A stretch of 64,000 bases of DNA from Macrococcus capreoli. GTDB lineage: Bacteria > Bacillota > Bacilli > Staphylococcales > Staphylococcaceae. The position numbers and the translations under genes are program-made. The notes beneath the pieces were generated by a model, which was not told where the DNA came from, made no database searches, and worked only from the letters and a program-made list of their open reading frames with translations. Every line of letters starts with the position of its first letter. Position 1 is the first letter of the stretch. Positions 23,274 through 34,691 of the stretch are shown here, piece by piece. The stretch covers positions 124,001 through 188,000 of the forward strand of contig NZ_JAOTIS010000002.1 in the NCBI RefSeq assembly GCF_025628935.1, written 5' to 3'.

Positions 23274-24338
23274 CTATTCTACTGGATAAATGCCTGCTTC
23301 TTTTGCATCTGTCTCAGATTTAATATCAATTTTCCAGCCTGTTAATTTTGCAGCAAGTCTCGCATTTTGACCTTTTTTACCGATTGCTAATGATAATTGG
23401 TAGTCCGGTACGATGACTGTTGTTGACTGGTTTGCTTCGTCAACTAACACATCAACGACTTGTGATGGACTTAACGCATTCTTAACAAACGTCTTCGTAT
23501 CTGCGCTCCATTCAACAATATCAATCTTCTCGCCACCTAATTCTTCAACAACAGCTTCTACACGTGCACCTTTTGCACCAACACATGCGCCGACTGCATC
23601 GATATCTGGGTTTTCAGAACAAACACTGATTTTAGAACGGTCGCCCGCTTCACGTGCCACAGATTTCACGATAACTGTACCATCGAAAATTTCAGGTACT
23701 TCCTGTTCAAATAAACGTTTCAGTAGGCTTGGATGACTACGTGAAACGAAGATTTGAGGACCTTTCGTCGTTTGTTCAACTTTATTTACATAAACTTTAA
23801 TACGTTCAGTTGGACGATATTCCTCATTTGGGCTACGCTCTGCTTCAGATAATACTGCTTCAGTTTTCCCTAGCGTTACATAGACATAACGGTGATCGAC
23901 ACGATCGATAATACCAGTCATAATGTCATCTTCTTTATCGATGAATTCATTATATAAAATACCACGTTCAGCATCACGTAAACGCTGCATTACAGCTTGT
24001 TTCGCTGCTTGTGCTGATACGCGACCGAAATCTTTAGGCGTTACATCTTCTTCATAAATATCGCCAATTTCATACGCCGGATTTGATTGTAGCGCTGTTT
24101 CAAGACTGACTTCTTCGCGTGGATTCATTACTTCTTCAACGACGTCTTTTCGTGAAAACACACGATACACGCCATTATCCATATTGAGTTCTACACGGAC
24201 ATTGTTAGCTGAATTGTAATTTTTCTTATAAGCTGTAATAAGTGCTGCTTCAATCGTTTCAATTAATACTTCTCTTGGAATTGACTTTTCTTTTTCAAGA
24301 AAATCAATTGCATTTAATAATTCGTTATTTTTTTTCAT
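23274..24338 (-). CDS. nusA: Transcription termination/antitermination factor NusA
   Basis: The 354-residue protein starts at ATG 24338 after CTGGAGGACACT. It has the N-terminal RNA-polymerase domain, an S1 domain (about 135-200) and two KH domains with GAKGARVEAV and GKKGQNARLA loops. It modulates pausing and termination. Length fits the short NusA of Firmicutes without the acidic repeats. The gene is second in the rimP-nusA operon. Confidence 0.97.
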   Translation of the reverse strand: MKKNNELLNAIDFLEKEKSIPREVLIETIEAALITAYKKNYNSANNVRVELNMDNGVYRVFSRKDVVEEVMNPREEVSLETALQSNPAYEIGDIYEEDVTPKDFGRVSAQAAKQAVMQRLRDAERGILYNEFIDKEDDIMTGIIDRVDHRYVYVTLGKTEAVLSEAERSPNEEYRPTERIKVYVNKVEQTTKGPQIFVSRSHPSLLKRLFEQEVPEIFDGTVIVKSVAREAGDRSKISVCSENPDIDAVGACVGAKGARVEAVVEELGGEKIDIVEWSADTKTFVKNALSPSQVVDVLVDEANQSTTVIVPDYQLSLAIGKKGQNARLAAKLTGWKIDIKSETDAKEAGIYPVE

Positions 24339-24351
24339 AGTGTCCTCCAGA

Positions 24352-24819
24352 TTATAAAACAACTGCACGACGTATTTTTGCAATCTTTTTACGATCAATC
24401 TCAATTGCTTTCGTACGTGTTTTTATTTTTGCATTGATAGTAATGAAATCTTCATTTACACTTTCTAAAATGCCAATCCATTCTTTATCGCCTTCAATCG
24501 GCTCATACAATTTCACATAAATATTATTACCAATTGCATCCTGATAATCTTTTTCTTTCTTTAATGGGCGTTCTGCACCTGGTGATGAAACATCCATGAA
24601 ATAAGGCTCTGAAATTGGGTCTTCCTGATCCATCACTTCACTTATCTTTTCACTGGCAAGTGCACAATCCGCAATATCAATTCCACCGGGTTTATCAATG
24701 GCTATACGTAAATAATAATCAGGTCCTTCTTTAACGTATTCAACATCAACCAATTCAAATCCAAGCGTTTCAATAATCGGGGTAACAATCGTTTCAACAC
24801 GTTCAGTAATTTTTGACAT
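24352..24819 (-). CDS. rimP: Ribosome maturation factor RimP
   Basis: The 155-residue protein has the RimP signature: GFELVDVEYVKEGPDYYLRI, EKISEVMDQEDPI and the motif SSPGAERPL, followed by an SH3-like C-terminal domain. It assists 30S subunit maturation. It is the first gene of the nusA-infB operon, 13 bp from nusA. A GAGGATCAT ribosome-binding site precedes the ATG. Confidence 0.95.
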   Translation of the reverse strand: MSKITERVETIVTPIIETLGFELVDVEYVKEGPDYYLRIAIDKPGGIDIADCALASEKISEVMDQEDPISEPYFMDVSSPGAERPLKKEKDYQDAIGNNIYVKLYEPIEGDKEWIGILESVNEDFITINAKIKTRTKAIEIDRKKIAKIRRAVVL

Positions 24820-24843
24820 ATGATCCTCCTCACAAAACTTAAG

Positions 24844-24869
24844 AAAAGAGCGGGATATCCCACTCTTTT
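24844..24869 (-). terminator. Intrinsic terminator after polC
   Basis: AAAAGAGTGGG and CCCGCTCTTTT pair over 11 bp with one G-T (ATAT loop) and end in TTTTCTT on the minus strand. The arms carry A and T tracts on both sides, so the structure could act in either direction. It separates polC from rimP. Confidence 0.75.
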
Positions 24870-24932
24870 CGCTTGTAGAGTATTTTCTTTAACAACTTAA
24901 TGATAACATAAATAAACTTACAACTCAAATGA

Positions 24933-27900
24933 TTATAAATCGAATATTGAGAGCTGTGCTTTATCAGGCATATCTCTCAATGTACCGAGTTCGTCTAAAT
25001 AATCAATAATTTTTTGAGAGACACCTGCTTTTTTGTTCAGTTCCTCTTTCGATAGAAATGGCCCTTCGTCTCGCGCGGCAACGATACGTTTTGCAACGTT
25101 CTCACCTAGACCGGGTACTGCAATAAATGGAGGGATTAATGTATCCCCTTCAATAATGAAATCAAACGCTGAACTCTTCTCTAATGAAATAGGTTGGACT
25201 TTAAAACCGCGTTGTGCCATTTCGTTCGTTATTTCTAAAACTGTCAGCACGTCTTTATCTTTCTTACCTAAATCATGATAGCGCGCGTAATAATCTTTTA
25301 CTGTTGCTTTTATCGTATGTTTATCTTTCACCATTGTCAGTAAGTCAAAGTCTGAAGCACGTACGGTAAAATAACTTGCATAATAGAATAACGGGTGGTG
25401 TACTTTGAAATAGGCAATACGCACAGCCATTAATACATAAGCTGCTGCATGAGCTTTCGGGAACATGTATTTAATTTTTTTACATGAATCTAAATACCAT
25501 TCCGGTACATTATTTTCACGCATTGCCGCTTCGAATTCTTCAGATAATCCTTTCCCTTTACGTACGGATTCCATAATCTTAAAGGCAAGTGACGGTTCAA
25601 GACCGGCATACATTAAATACACCATAATATCATCACGACAGCCGATGACACTTGATAAATCACATGTACCTGATTTAATAAGTTCTTGTGCATTACCGAG
25701 CCAAACGTCGGTACCATGTGAAAGTCCAGAAATTTGAACAAGTTCACTGAAGCTTGACGGTTTCGTATCTTCTAACATTTGGCGCACGAAACCAGTACCG
25801 AATTCAGGTACACCGAGCGTTCCTGTCTTACATAATATATCGTCTTCAGTAACACCTAAAGATTCCGGACTTGAAAATATTTTCATCGTTTCTTTATCAT
25901 CGACAGGTATTGTTTTTGGATCCATACCTGATAAATCTTGTAACATACGAATCATCGTTGGATCATCGTGTCCGAGAATATCTAGTTTCAATAAGTTATC
26001 ATGTATAGAGTGGAAGTCAAAGTGCGTCGTGCGCCATGCTGAATCTTGTTGATCGGCAGGATATTGTATCGGCGTAAAGTCATAAATATCCATATCACCA
26101 GGCACGACGATAATACCTCCCGGGTGCTGTCCGGTCGTACGTTTCACACCAGTACATGCTTTTACTAAACGGTCTATTTCTGCACCGCGTTTATGAATAC
26201 CAGCATCATTTAAATACCCTTTAACATAACCGAATGCAGTTTTTTCGGCAACGGTACCAATCGTTCCTGCACGGAATACTTTGTCTTCACCAAATAATAC
26301 TTTCGTATAGTTATGCGCAACAGGTTGATATTCACCACTAAAGTTTAAATCGATATCAGGCACTTTATCTCCTTTAAATCCTAAAAATGTTTCAAACGGA
26401 ATATCCTGTCCCTCTTTAATATAAGGCACATCACACGTCGGACAATTTTTATCTGGTAAGTCAAATCCACTTGCCACACTACCGTCTTCAAAGAAATGAC
26501 TTGATTTACATTTCGGACAAATATAATGAGGCGGCAAAGGATTTACTTCTGTAATTTCTGTCATCGTTGCAACAAAACTTGATCCAACAGAACCACGACT
26601 ACCAACAAGATAGCCATCATCTAATGACTTTTTAACGAGTTTTTGAGAAATTAAATAGATTACGGCGAAACCATTTCCGATAATACTATCGAGCTCTTTT
26701 TCAAGACGTGCGACAACGATTTCTGGCAGATCCTCGCCATAAATACTTCTCGCACGATTATAACTCATTTCACGAATCTCTTCGTTCGCCCCATCAATCG
26801 TCGGCGTATACAGTGCATCACGTATCGGGATTACCGTATCAATTGAATCTGCTAATGTGTTAGTGTTCGTTACTACAATTTCAAACGCTTTTTCTTCCCC
26901 AAGGAAATGAAACGCATCTAACATTTCATCAGTCGTTCTAAAATGTGCATCTGGTAAAGTCTGCCTGTTTAAAGGATTACCTGGGTTTGAGGCAATCAGT
27001 ATTTCACGTGCAGGTTTCTCATGCTCATGTAAATAATGTGCATTCCCGGTTGCAATGACCGGAATATCGAGCTTTTCTCCAACACGTATAATGCGGTCAT
27101 AAATCTCTTCCATCGTTTCATTGTCACGAATTAAATCACGTTCTAATAAATGTTGATATAGCGCTTTCGGTTGCACTTCTAAAAAGTCATAGAACTGTGC
27201 AATACGTTCGACTTCTTCCTGATCTTTTTGCATGACAGCAGTAAATACTTCCCCGTTATCACATGCACTACCTACAAGTAATCCTTCACGATTCTCCATA
27301 AGTAACGATCTTGGTATACGCGGTGTACGATAGAAATAATGCACCATAGATTCACTGACAATTCTAAATAAATTTTTCAGTCCCGTTTGATTTTGAACGA
27401 TTAAAGTCACATGCATTGGACGTGCACGTTTATACGCATCCTGATTGCTTAACTTCGCATCAATCTCATTATGATTCATAACGCCAAGTTGCTCAATTTG
27501 CTTTAACATCTTCACAAAAATATGTGCTGTTGTCTCAGCATCATAAATCGCTCTATGGTGTTGCGTCAGTTCCACACCATATTTCTTAGCTAAGAAGTTA
27601 AGTCCGTGCTTACCCATCTCCGTGTTTATCGTACGTGATAATTCAAGCGTATCAATCACGCCATTCGTTGTCGCACCGAATCCTAAACGTTCAAATCCAG
27701 TATCGATAAAGCCCATATCGAAACTTGCATTATGAGCAATATAAATGGCGTCCCCTACAAAATCTCTGAAGTCACTTAACACTTCTTCAATTGGCGGTGC
27801 ATCTACTAACATATCATCTGTTATACCCGTTAAATTTTTAATCGTTTCATTTAATCGTTCACCAGGATTGCTAAATCGTTCAAATTTATCAATGATTTCT

Positions 27901-29240
27901 CCGTCTTTTACTTTAACTGCAGCTAATTCGATAATCTTATCGTATTGAGAACTTAAACCTGTCGTCTCAACGTCAAATACGACATACGTTGCAGTCTTCA
28001 AATCGATATCTTGAGGCTTATAAGCGATGGCCACACCATCATCAACGAGCATCCCTTCTATACCATAAATCATCTTAATGCCTGCTTTACTCGCAGCAGC
28101 GTGCGCATCAGGGAAACCTTGACAACCGTTATGGTCCGTTATCGCTATCGCTTTATGTCCCCACTTTGCAGCTTGTTCAACATAACGACCAATGTGCGTA
28201 ATGCCATCCATTTGACTCATGGCCGTATGTAGATGAAACTCGACACGTTTATTTTCAGATTTATCCTGTTTTTCAGCTTTTTTTATTTTCTCAATGTCAC
28301 TGATCATCATGACTAAGTCCCGAATAAATGTATCTTGCTCAATACGACCTTGTGCGCGCACCCAATCTCCGACTTTTAATGAAGATAAATGATCTAAATC
28401 ATTCTTACCTTTACGCGTGAACATTTTTAATATTAACGAATCAGTATAATCCGTTATTTTTAACTGAACGATATGTCGACCACTTTTCAGTGCTTTTATT
28501 TCAATATCAAAAATAACACCTTCAATCGCCACTTTAAACTCTTCTTCAATAATCGTTTCAATCGGTTTAATCGTTTCTACCTGGATTTTCTTACCAATAG
28601 CACAATGCGTGATTTCTTCAGATACACTTTCTGCCTTTTGCTTTTCACGTTCTACCATTTTCTCTCGTAAGATTACACTTTGTTGCGCTTCTTCTTCCTG
28701 AATATGTGCTTCAAGTGAGGCAAGTTCACGTAAATGATCATCATCACTCGTCTCAAAAACAATTTGCTGCAAGTTAAATCCAGCTTGTTTAAACGCAGCA
28801 AGTAATTTACCATTACATGATTTCTCAAAATGACGTTGCTCAATTTCATTTACAACTTGAAACTTCAGTACATCACCTGAGAAGGAAAACTTTTTATTTT
28901 TAAGTTGTCCTTTTAAGCTCGGACTCATTGTTGTTTGATCGATTGCGTACGGAATATATTCCACGATACGCTCTATTAATCTACTATCATCTTTAACTTG
29001 AATATCAAAACTAACATCTGCAATATGCGCAAAATGTTCTTTCATCTTGCTATTCAATACATTATAAAGCTGATAAGGTAAATGTTCCTGAAACTCTAAA
29101 TACAAATGCCATTTTCGTTCAGCTTTAGATATATCGATTCGCTTAAGTGCAGCACCTTCAATCATTTCCGCTTCAAATAAGTCAGTTATACCCAGCTGCG
29201 TAAATAAAACTTTTATTTTTTCATTATGTGTTAACGTCAT
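24933..29240 (-). CDS. polC: DNA polymerase III PolC
   Basis: The 1435-residue replicative polymerase of low-GC Gram-positives starts at ATG 29240 after AAGGTGGGTACTC. It has an N-terminal OB domain, a PHP domain (EFHLHTAMSQMDG ... ITDHNG) interrupted by a DEDDh proofreading exonuclease (VFDVETTG, IAHNASFDMGF), a Zn module (CPKCKSSHF ... CPTC), and the palm with PDIDLNFSGEY. It synthesises both strands of the chromosome. The length agrees with staphylococcal PolC. The gene stands alone between terminators. Confidence 0.98.
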   Translation of the reverse strand: MTLTHNEKIKVLFTQLGITDLFEAEMIEGAALKRIDISKAERKWHLYLEFQEHLPYQLYNVLNSKMKEHFAHIADVSFDIQVKDDSRLIERIVEYIPYAIDQTTMSPSLKGQLKNKKFSFSGDVLKFQVVNEIEQRHFEKSCNGKLLAAFKQAGFNLQQIVFETSDDDHLRELASLEAHIQEEEAQQSVILREKMVEREKQKAESVSEEITHCAIGKKIQVETIKPIETIIEEEFKVAIEGVIFDIEIKALKSGRHIVQLKITDYTDSLILKMFTRKGKNDLDHLSSLKVGDWVRAQGRIEQDTFIRDLVMMISDIEKIKKAEKQDKSENKRVEFHLHTAMSQMDGITHIGRYVEQAAKWGHKAIAITDHNGCQGFPDAHAAASKAGIKMIYGIEGMLVDDGVAIAYKPQDIDLKTATYVVFDVETTGLSSQYDKIIELAAVKVKDGEIIDKFERFSNPGERLNETIKNLTGITDDMLVDAPPIEEVLSDFRDFVGDAIYIAHNASFDMGFIDTGFERLGFGATTNGVIDTLELSRTINTEMGKHGLNFLAKKYGVELTQHHRAIYDAETTAHIFVKMLKQIEQLGVMNHNEIDAKLSNQDAYKRARPMHVTLIVQNQTGLKNLFRIVSESMVHYFYRTPRIPRSLLMENREGLLVGSACDNGEVFTAVMQKDQEEVERIAQFYDFLEVQPKALYQHLLERDLIRDNETMEEIYDRIIRVGEKLDIPVIATGNAHYLHEHEKPAREILIASNPGNPLNRQTLPDAHFRTTDEMLDAFHFLGEEKAFEIVVTNTNTLADSIDTVIPIRDALYTPTIDGANEEIREMSYNRARSIYGEDLPEIVVARLEKELDSIIGNGFAVIYLISQKLVKKSLDDGYLVGSRGSVGSSFVATMTEITEVNPLPPHYICPKCKSSHFFEDGSVASGFDLPDKNCPTCDVPYIKEGQDIPFETFLGFKGDKVPDIDLNFSGEYQPVAHNYTKVLFGEDKVFRAGTIGTVAEKTAFGYVKGYLNDAGIHKRGAEIDRLVKACTGVKRTTGQHPGGIIVVPGDMDIYDFTPIQYPADQQDSAWRTTHFDFHSIHDNLLKLDILGHDDPTMIRMLQDLSGMDPKTIPVDDKETMKIFSSPESLGVTEDDILCKTGTLGVPEFGTGFVRQMLEDTKPSSFSELVQISGLSHGTDVWLGNAQELIKSGTCDLSSVIGCRDDIMVYLMYAGLEPSLAFKIMESVRKGKGLSEEFEAAMRENNVPEWYLDSCKKIKYMFPKAHAAAYVLMAVRIAYFKVHHPLFYYASYFTVRASDFDLLTMVKDKHTIKATVKDYYARYHDLGKKDKDVLTVLEITNEMAQRGFKVQPISLEKSSAFDFIIEGDTLIPPFIAVPGLGENVAKRIVAARDEGPFLSKEELNKKAGVSQKIIDYLDELGTLRDMPDKAQLSIFDL

Positions 29241-29264
29241 GAGTACCCACCTTATCAAAATGAA

Positions 29265-29290
29265 AAGCGTGAGACAAAAGTCTCACACTT
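29265..29290 (-). terminator. Intrinsic terminator after proS
   Basis: GTGAGAC-TTTT-GTCTCAC forms a 7-bp core stem (extended to 11 bp with one mismatch), followed by GCTTTTCATTTT on the minus strand. It lies 25 bp below the proS stop and above the polC start. Confidence 0.75.
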
Positions 29291-29314
29291 ATTAATCATT
29301 CTATTATACCAAAA

Positions 29315-31021
29315 TTATCCCTCAAATGAGGCATAGATTGCTTTTATTTTTTCATCTAGATCAGCTACAGGCACTTCAAAAGACTCACCTGTTCTGCGGT
29401 TCTTCACTTCGACAATACCTTCTGCTGCCTGTTTACCAACTACGACACGAACTGGCACACCAATTAAATCAGCATCGTTAAATTTTACGCCTGCACGCTC
29501 GATACGATCATCATATAACACTTCATAATCACGTTTATAAGCATCATATAATTGATCTGCAAGTTCACGTTGCACATCCTGCTTCGCATTTGCAGTAATG
29601 ATATGAATTTCAAATGGCGTAATTGAAGTTGGCCAGATAATCCCTTTATCATCATGATGTTGTTCAATTACTGCAGATAATGTACGAGATACACCGATAC
29701 CATAACAACCCATAATCATCGGTTCAGCACGACCTTGATCATTTAAGAATGTTGCGTTCATTGATTCAGAATACTTCGTACCTAATTTAAAGACTTGTCC
29801 GACTTCAATACCTTCAGCAAATTTAATCGGACCGCTACCGTCAGCAGCCATTTCGCCTTCTAATATAAATCTGAAGTCATCAAATGCTTTCACATTAAAG
29901 TCGCGACCAAGATTTGCATTAATATAATGATAATCTGTTTCATTCGCACCTACTGCTAAATTGTTTAAATCCTGAACGCTATTATCTGCATAAATTTCAA
30001 TCTTATCTACACCGACTGGACCGAGTGAACCTGGCGTAGCACCTAAAATTGCCTGAATTTCTTCATCAGTAGCCATTTCTACTGTTTCAGTACCAAAATA
30101 TGATTTTACTTTTACATCATTTAATTCGTGGTGTCCACGAATTAAGAACATGATAAACTGATCATCAACTTTAACGATCATTGATTTTACAATTTCATCT
30201 AATCGTTTACCTAAAAGATCTGCTAATTGCTGTGCTGTTTTAACACCTGGTGTATGCACTTTTTCTAAAGCTTTCTCTTCCGTATGTTCAACATTCGGTA
30301 CATATTTTACTTCAGCTTTTTCAATATTTGCTGCATAATCACTTTCATCTGTGTAACAAATTGTATCTTCACCGATTTCAGCTAAAGCCATAAATTCATG
30401 CGTATGACTACCACCAATTGCCCCACTATCTGCGATAACCGGACGGAAGTTTAGATTTACACGAGAAAAAATTCTTGAATAGGCATCATACATATCCTGA
30501 TACGTTTGGTCTAAGCTTTCTTCAGTCGCATGGAAGCTATATGCATCTTTCATAATAAATTCACGACCGCGTAATAAACCGAAACGTGGACGCTTCTCAT
30601 CACGGAATTTATTTTGGATCTGGAATAATGTCACAGGCAATTTCTTATAAGACTTTAATTCGTCACGTACTAAAGAAGTAATAATCTCTTCGTGTGTTGG
30701 TCCTAAAGCGAACTCACGTCCATGACGATCAGTCATACGCATCAGTTCAGCACCATAACTTTGCCATCGACCAGATTCTGACCATAATTCAGAAGGCTGT
30801 AATGCTGGCATTAAAATTTCAACGCCATCAATCGCTTCCATCTCGTCACGTACGATCGCTTCGATTTTATTTAATACACGCTTTGCAATCGGAAGGTAAC
30901 TATAAACCCCACTTGCAACTTGTTTGATCATACCTGCTTTAAGTAACAATTGATGACTTTTTGAGTCTGCATCATTTGGTACTTCTCTTAATGTTGGAAT
31001 AAACATTTTACTCTGTTTCAT
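29315..31021 (-). CDS. proS: Prolyl-tRNA synthetase (bacterial type with INS editing domain)
   Basis: The 568-residue class II enzyme charges tRNA-Pro. Motif 1 region, motif 2 ([19 protein letters not shown]), the inserted editing domain of about 170 residues (220-400) and motif 3 ([20 protein letters not shown]) are present, followed by the anticodon-binding domain. Length is typical for bacterial ProRS. It has its own promoter region above (31022-31140) and a terminator below. No T-box leader is evident. Confidence 0.97.
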   Translation of the reverse strand: MKQSKMFIPTLREVPNDADSKSHQLLLKAGMIKQVASGVYSYLPIAKRVLNKIEAIVRDEMEAIDGVEILMPALQPSELWSESGRWQSYGAELMRMTDRHGREFALGPTHEEIITSLVRDELKSYKKLPVTLFQIQNKFRDEKRPRFGLLRGREFIMKDAYSFHATEESLDQTYQDMYDAYSRIFSRVNLNFRPVIADSGAIGGSHTHEFMALAEIGEDTICYTDESDYAANIEKAEVKYVPNVEHTEEKALEKVHTPGVKTAQQLADLLGKRLDEIVKSMIVKVDDQFIMFLIRGHHELNDVKVKSYFGTETVEMATDEEIQAILGATPGSLGPVGVDKIEIYADNSVQDLNNLAVGANETDYHYINANLGRDFNVKAFDDFRFILEGEMAADGSGPIKFAEGIEVGQVFKLGTKYSESMNATFLNDQGRAEPMIMGCYGIGVSRTLSAVIEQHHDDKGIIWPTSITPFEIHIITANAKQDVQRELADQLYDAYKRDYEVLYDDRIERAGVKFNDADLIGVPVRVVVGKQAAEGIVEVKNRRTGESFEVPVADLDEKIKAIYASFEG

Positions 31022-31149
31022 AGCAACCTCCTGTAATTTTCGATAATACTTATATCATATAATAAATTTCTAAAATGATAAACAAAAATATAGTTTACAT
31101 AATACAATTATTTAAAACAAAGGGATTTAAAATTTTACACATAAAAATT

Positions 31150-31186
31150 GAAGACCTAAAGCTGTATGTTTCAACTTAAGGTCTTC
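31150..31186 (-). terminator. Intrinsic terminator after rseP
   Basis: GAAGACCT and AGGTCTTC form an 8-bp stem with a partly paired internal loop, followed by CAATTTTTATG on the minus strand. It lies 18 bp below the rseP stop. Confidence 0.65.
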
Positions 31187-31203
31187 ATAACTTCACACTA
31201 ATA

Positions 31204-32481
31204 TTATTTTAAGAAATAACGCGAGATATCATTCCAAGTTACCATAATCATAACAAAGAAAAGAAATACAGCACCTGCACCGATAATGTACATCTCAGCC
31301 TTTTTATTGACCGGACGTCTAAATATCGCTTCATAAATAACAAATAATATTCTGCCACCGTCAAGCGCTGGAATCGGTAATAAGTTCATAATACCTAAGT
31401 TAACAGAAAGCATTGCTGTATAGCCAATTAATGTCTCAATTCCCATGCTTGCGACTTGTTCGGTATTTTTATATATACCAACAGGACCATTTAACATATC
31501 AAATGAGAATGAACCATTAAATATTGAAGCAATCATTATGCCTAATAAAGTAAATATTTTAGTTGCACCATCAATCGTTAATGTAATACCATACATCGTC
31601 TTATCAATGATACTGCCACCCGATTGTGGATAAAATCCAATCGTATATAGTTTGTTTGTTTTTCCATTACTTAATTTTTGTTCCGTTAATTTTGGTTTTA
31701 AATTAAATACTTTTTCTGAACCATTTCTTTCTACCGTAATTTTAACTGTCTCTCCGCCATTTTCATTTAAAAAGCTGCGAATTTGTTTAAAGTTTTTTAC
31801 TTCTTCATTATTTAGTTTTTTAATAACGTCTCCATTTTTGAGTCCAATTTCCTGCGCTGGACTATCTTTAGCAACATCTTTTATCGTAGTTGTTGGCGCA
31901 CCAACCATAAATGCTAACCCGATAAACAACACGAAAGCTAATATAAAGTTAAACAACGGTCCAGCGAATAATGATAAAAATTTCGGCCATGGTTTCTTAT
32001 TTTTAAACTGACGATCACGTGGTGCGATTTGTATTAAATCACCTTCACGTACAAAATAAGCTTCATGGGCAATTGGATAACGTACAGATTCATTAGTATA
32101 CTGATTGATTCCTTCAATAAATAATTCATCCTCAAAATCAGAAGCCGATACTTCAATTTGCTCAATTTGCTGAAACTGATGTTGATCGTCTAATAATACA
32201 TGCGTTACTTCACCAGTTTCGTTACGTTTAATACTCACTGTCATTCCTTCAGTGATAGGATTTTGTTCCATACCACTTCCAGCCATCATCACATAACCAC
32301 CAACCGGCAATAATCGTATCGTATATAACGTTTCATCTTTCTTATATGAGAAGATTTTCGGTCCCATACCGATTGCAAATTCCGGACACATAATCCCTGC
32401 ACGTTTCGCAAATAATAAATGTCCATATTCATGAACGGTTACTAAAAGACCAAAGATAATGATAAAAGCGATAATTCCCAT
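31204..32481 (-). CDS. rseP: Intramembrane site-2 zinc metalloprotease RseP/RasP
   Basis: The 425-residue protein starts at ATG 32481 after GAGGTGTAAC. It has the H17EYGH active site in the first membrane helix, a PDZ domain with a [12 protein letters not shown] loop (about 190-265), and the [11 protein letters not shown] motif near the C terminus that supplies the third metal ligand. Members cleave anti-sigma factors and signal-peptide remnants within the membrane. It follows dxr by 1 bp, the usual order in Firmicutes. Confidence 0.95.
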   Translation of the reverse strand: MGIIAFIIIFGLLVTVHEYGHLLFAKRAGIMCPEFAIGMGPKIFSYKKDETLYTIRLLPVGGYVMMAGSGMEQNPITEGMTVSIKRNETGEVTHVLLDDQHQFQQIEQIEVSASDFEDELFIEGINQYTNESVRYPIAHEAYFVREGDLIQIAPRDRQFKNKKPWPKFLSLFAGPLFNFILAFVLFIGLAFMVGAPTTTIKDVAKDSPAQEIGLKNGDVIKKLNNEEVKNFKQIRSFLNENGGETVKITVERNGSEKVFNLKPKLTEQKLSNGKTNKLYTIGFYPQSGGSIIDKTMYGITLTIDGATKIFTLLGIMIASIFNGSFSFDMLNGPVGIYKNTEQVASMGIETLIGYTAMLSVNLGIMNLLPIPALDGGRILFVIYEAIFRRPVNKKAEMYIIGAGAVFLFFVMIMVTWNDISRYFLK

Positions 32482-32482
32482 G

Positions 32483-33619
32483 TTACACCTCGTAATTCCT
32501 TGATTTATAGTCTGCATCAACTGCCAATATTGTATCTAAGTCAGGGTCTTGAATCACATCATGTGCATCCATTTCACGTTCAATTAATGTCTCTATATCT
32601 AAGAAGCTTATTTTGCCATTTAGAAACATGTCGACTGCTACTTCATTAACCGCATTCATCACAACAGGTAATGTCCCACCAACTTCAATCGCTCTATAAG
32701 CAAGCGCTAAACATTTATAGCGCTCTAAATCCATTGCTTTAAAGTCTAATGTTGCAACGTCTGCTAAATTTAAACGTTCAGCGTTTCTTGGCATACGATC
32801 TGGATAACTAAACGCATAAAGAATCGGCATTCGCATGTCCGGTGTACCAAGTTGCGCAATAACACTCGTATCATTAAATTCCACCATCGAATGAATGATA
32901 CTTTGTTTATGTAATATCGTTTCGATGCGTTCAATCGGTAAATCAAATAACCATTTTGCTTCAATTACTTCTAAACCTTTATTCATCATTGTCGCACTAT
33001 CAATCGTAATTTTCTTACCCATTGACCAGTTCGGATGATTTAATGCATCTTCAAGCGTAACATCCTTTAACTGCTCTCGCGATAAATCTCTAAATGATCC
33101 GCCACTCGCTGTAATGATAAGCTTTTCAATATTTTTGCTATCCTCACCGTTTAAACATTGGAAAATCGCTGAATGTTCAGAGTCAACCGGCAATATGTTT
33201 ACGCCTTTCTCTTTTGCGCGTTGCATAACAATTTCACCAGCAACAACAAGCGTTTCTTTATTCGCTAAAGCAATATCGATTCCCTGATCAATTGCATGTA
33301 ATGTTGGACGTAACCCAACACTACCTAATATTGAATTAAGTAAAATATCATTTTTCTCATAGCCTGCCACTTCTAATAATCCCTTATCACCAAACACAAC
33401 TTTTGTTTGTTTACCATCTAAATTTAAATTAGCTATATCCGCTTCATTTTGAACACAGCAAATTTCAGGATTAAACTCATCGATAATTGCCTGCGCAACA
33501 TCGACTGATTGACCTACCGCGAAACTCACAAGCTTAAAACTTTCTGCATGCTCACGAATAATATCTAAACCTTGCATTCCAACAGAGCCACTTGCACCTA
33601 ATATTCCAATATGTTTCAT
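32483..33619 (-). CDS. dxr: 1-deoxy-D-xylulose 5-phosphate reductoisomerase
   Basis: The 378-residue enzyme of the MEP isoprenoid pathway converts DXP to MEP with NADPH. It has the N-terminal dinucleotide-binding [11 protein letters not shown], the metal and substrate motifs [11 protein letters not shown] and TASGGSF, and [24 protein letters not shown]. Staphylococcaceae usually carry the mevalonate pathway, and loss of MEP genes is common in Staphylococcus aureus; presence of dxr here matches Macrococcus and related genera. Confidence 0.95.
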   Translation of the reverse strand: MKHIGILGASGSVGMQGLDIIREHAESFKLVSFAVGQSVDVAQAIIDEFNPEICCVQNEADIANLNLDGKQTKVVFGDKGLLEVAGYEKNDILLNSILGSVGLRPTLHAIDQGIDIALANKETLVVAGEIVMQRAKEKGVNILPVDSEHSAIFQCLNGEDSKNIEKLIITASGGSFRDLSREQLKDVTLEDALNHPNWSMGKKITIDSATMMNKGLEVIEAKWLFDLPIERIETILHKQSIIHSMVEFNDTSVIAQLGTPDMRMPILYAFSYPDRMPRNAERLNLADVATLDFKAMDLERYKCLALAYRAIEVGGTLPVVMNAVNEVAVDMFLNGKISFLDIETLIEREMDAHDVIQDPDLDTILAVDADYKSRNYEV

Positions 33620-33696
33620 AACTTCACCTATTCTAAAATGTATTATTTTAATTTTATCATAAATTATTTTTAACTCCTACTTTAGAACATAAAAAA

Positions 33697-33730
33697 GAAG
33701 GCTATAGCAAATAAATCTGCTATAGCCTTC
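33697..33730 (-). terminator. Strong intrinsic terminator after cdsA
   Basis: GAAGGCTATAGCA and TGCTATAGCCTTC form a perfect 13-bp stem with an 8-nt loop; the minus strand then reads TTTTTTATG. It ends the uppS-cdsA transcript just above dxr. Confidence 0.85.
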
Positions 33731-33743
33731 AATTTGTTCGGAC

Positions 33744-33890
33744 CTAAACCTTTGTCGTCAGCCTTTCATTAAAACGGCGTCTCCAAAGCAGTCGACTCGA
33801 AAACTTCAAAAACCCATCTGAAATTAAAGCGCAATTTCTGATGGGTTTTCTCCAGTTTTTCAGCGACTAAACGCTTTGTCGACAGCCTCT
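33744..33890. repeat. Intergenic repeat pair around a hairpin, next to cdsA stop
   Basis: A roughly 23-bp sequence with core CTTTGTCG(T/A)CAGCCT occurs at 33744-33767 and again at 33867-33890, about 123 bp apart, both in the same direction. Between them lies a hairpin with AAAACCCATC (33809-33818) and GATGGGTTTT (33840-33849). The second copy runs into the stop codon of cdsA. It looks like a dispersed intergenic repeat of the genus. Confidence 0.6.
33809..33849 (-). terminator. Second hairpin below cdsA, terminator-like
   Basis: AAAACCCATC and GATGGGTTTT form a 10-bp stem that extends inwards with GAAATT/AATTTC around one mismatch. The minus-strand 3' side carries TTTTTG. It probably acts with the stronger hairpin at 33697-33730. 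Confidence 0.6.
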
Positions 33891-34681
33891 TACTGAAAAT
33901 TAATAAGAAAAATATTCATCAATGGTAATACAAAAATAAATGAATCAAATCTATCTAAAATCCCACCATGGCCAGGCAATAGATTCCCCGAATCTTTCAC
34001 ATCGAAATGACGCTTCAAAGCTGATTCGACTAAATCACCTAACTGTCCAAACATACTAAACAGCCACGTAACAAGGATTAAAGGAATAATTGACAATGGC
34101 ATATTATAGTTAATGCTAAAGATAATTGCGATAATCGTACTACACGCAATCCCGCCTACAAACCCTTCAATCGTCTTATTCGGACTAATTTCTGGCCATA
34201 ATTTATTTTTACCAAATAAACGTCCAAATATATAGGCTCCTGTGTCAGTTACCCAAACGACAAGTAATGCAAATAAAATAAATACTAATCCGTTCTGTGC
34301 TGCACGCGTTTCATAAAAATACATAAATCCAATACCCACATAAGCAACAGCGAGCATACAAAATGATGCATCTACGAAATTAAATTTATTTTTTGACATC
34401 ACAGTGTAGCTCAACATGATTAAACTCATCAATATTAAAAATGGTACTTGATAATCCAGTGACACCAACTCACTCTTTTGTGGTGACATAATCAAACATA
34501 ATGCTATTACACTAAAGATACCAGGTAATGAATACAATTTAATGTTCTTCATATTTAATACTTCTTTTAAAGCAACAATTGCTAATAAATACGCCATAAC
34601 GAGCAAGGGCAACTGGCCATATATAACAACTGGTAAAAAGACTGCCATTGCGATTATCGCTGTGATTGTTCTTGTTTTCAT
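33890..34681 (-). CDS. cdsA: Phosphatidate cytidylyltransferase
   Basis: The 263-residue integral membrane protein makes CDP-diacylglycerol from phosphatidate and CTP, the branch point of phospholipid synthesis. It has about seven to eight membrane helices and the family signature [19 protein letters not shown]. It follows uppS by 10 bp, a standard neighbour in Firmicutes. The 3' end coincides with an intergenic repeat. Confidence 0.95.
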   Translation of the reverse strand: MKTRTITAIIAMAVFLPVVIYGQLPLLVMAYLLAIVALKEVLNMKNIKLYSLPGIFSVIALCLIMSPQKSELVSLDYQVPFLILMSLIMLSYTVMSKNKFNFVDASFCMLAVAYVGIGFMYFYETRAAQNGLVFILFALLVVWVTDTGAYIFGRLFGKNKLWPEISPNKTIEGFVGGIACSTIIAIIFSINYNMPLSIIPLILVTWLFSMFGQLGDLVESALKRHFDVKDSGNLLPGHGGILDRFDSFIFVLPLMNIFLINFQ

Positions 34682-34691
34682 GATTTACTCC

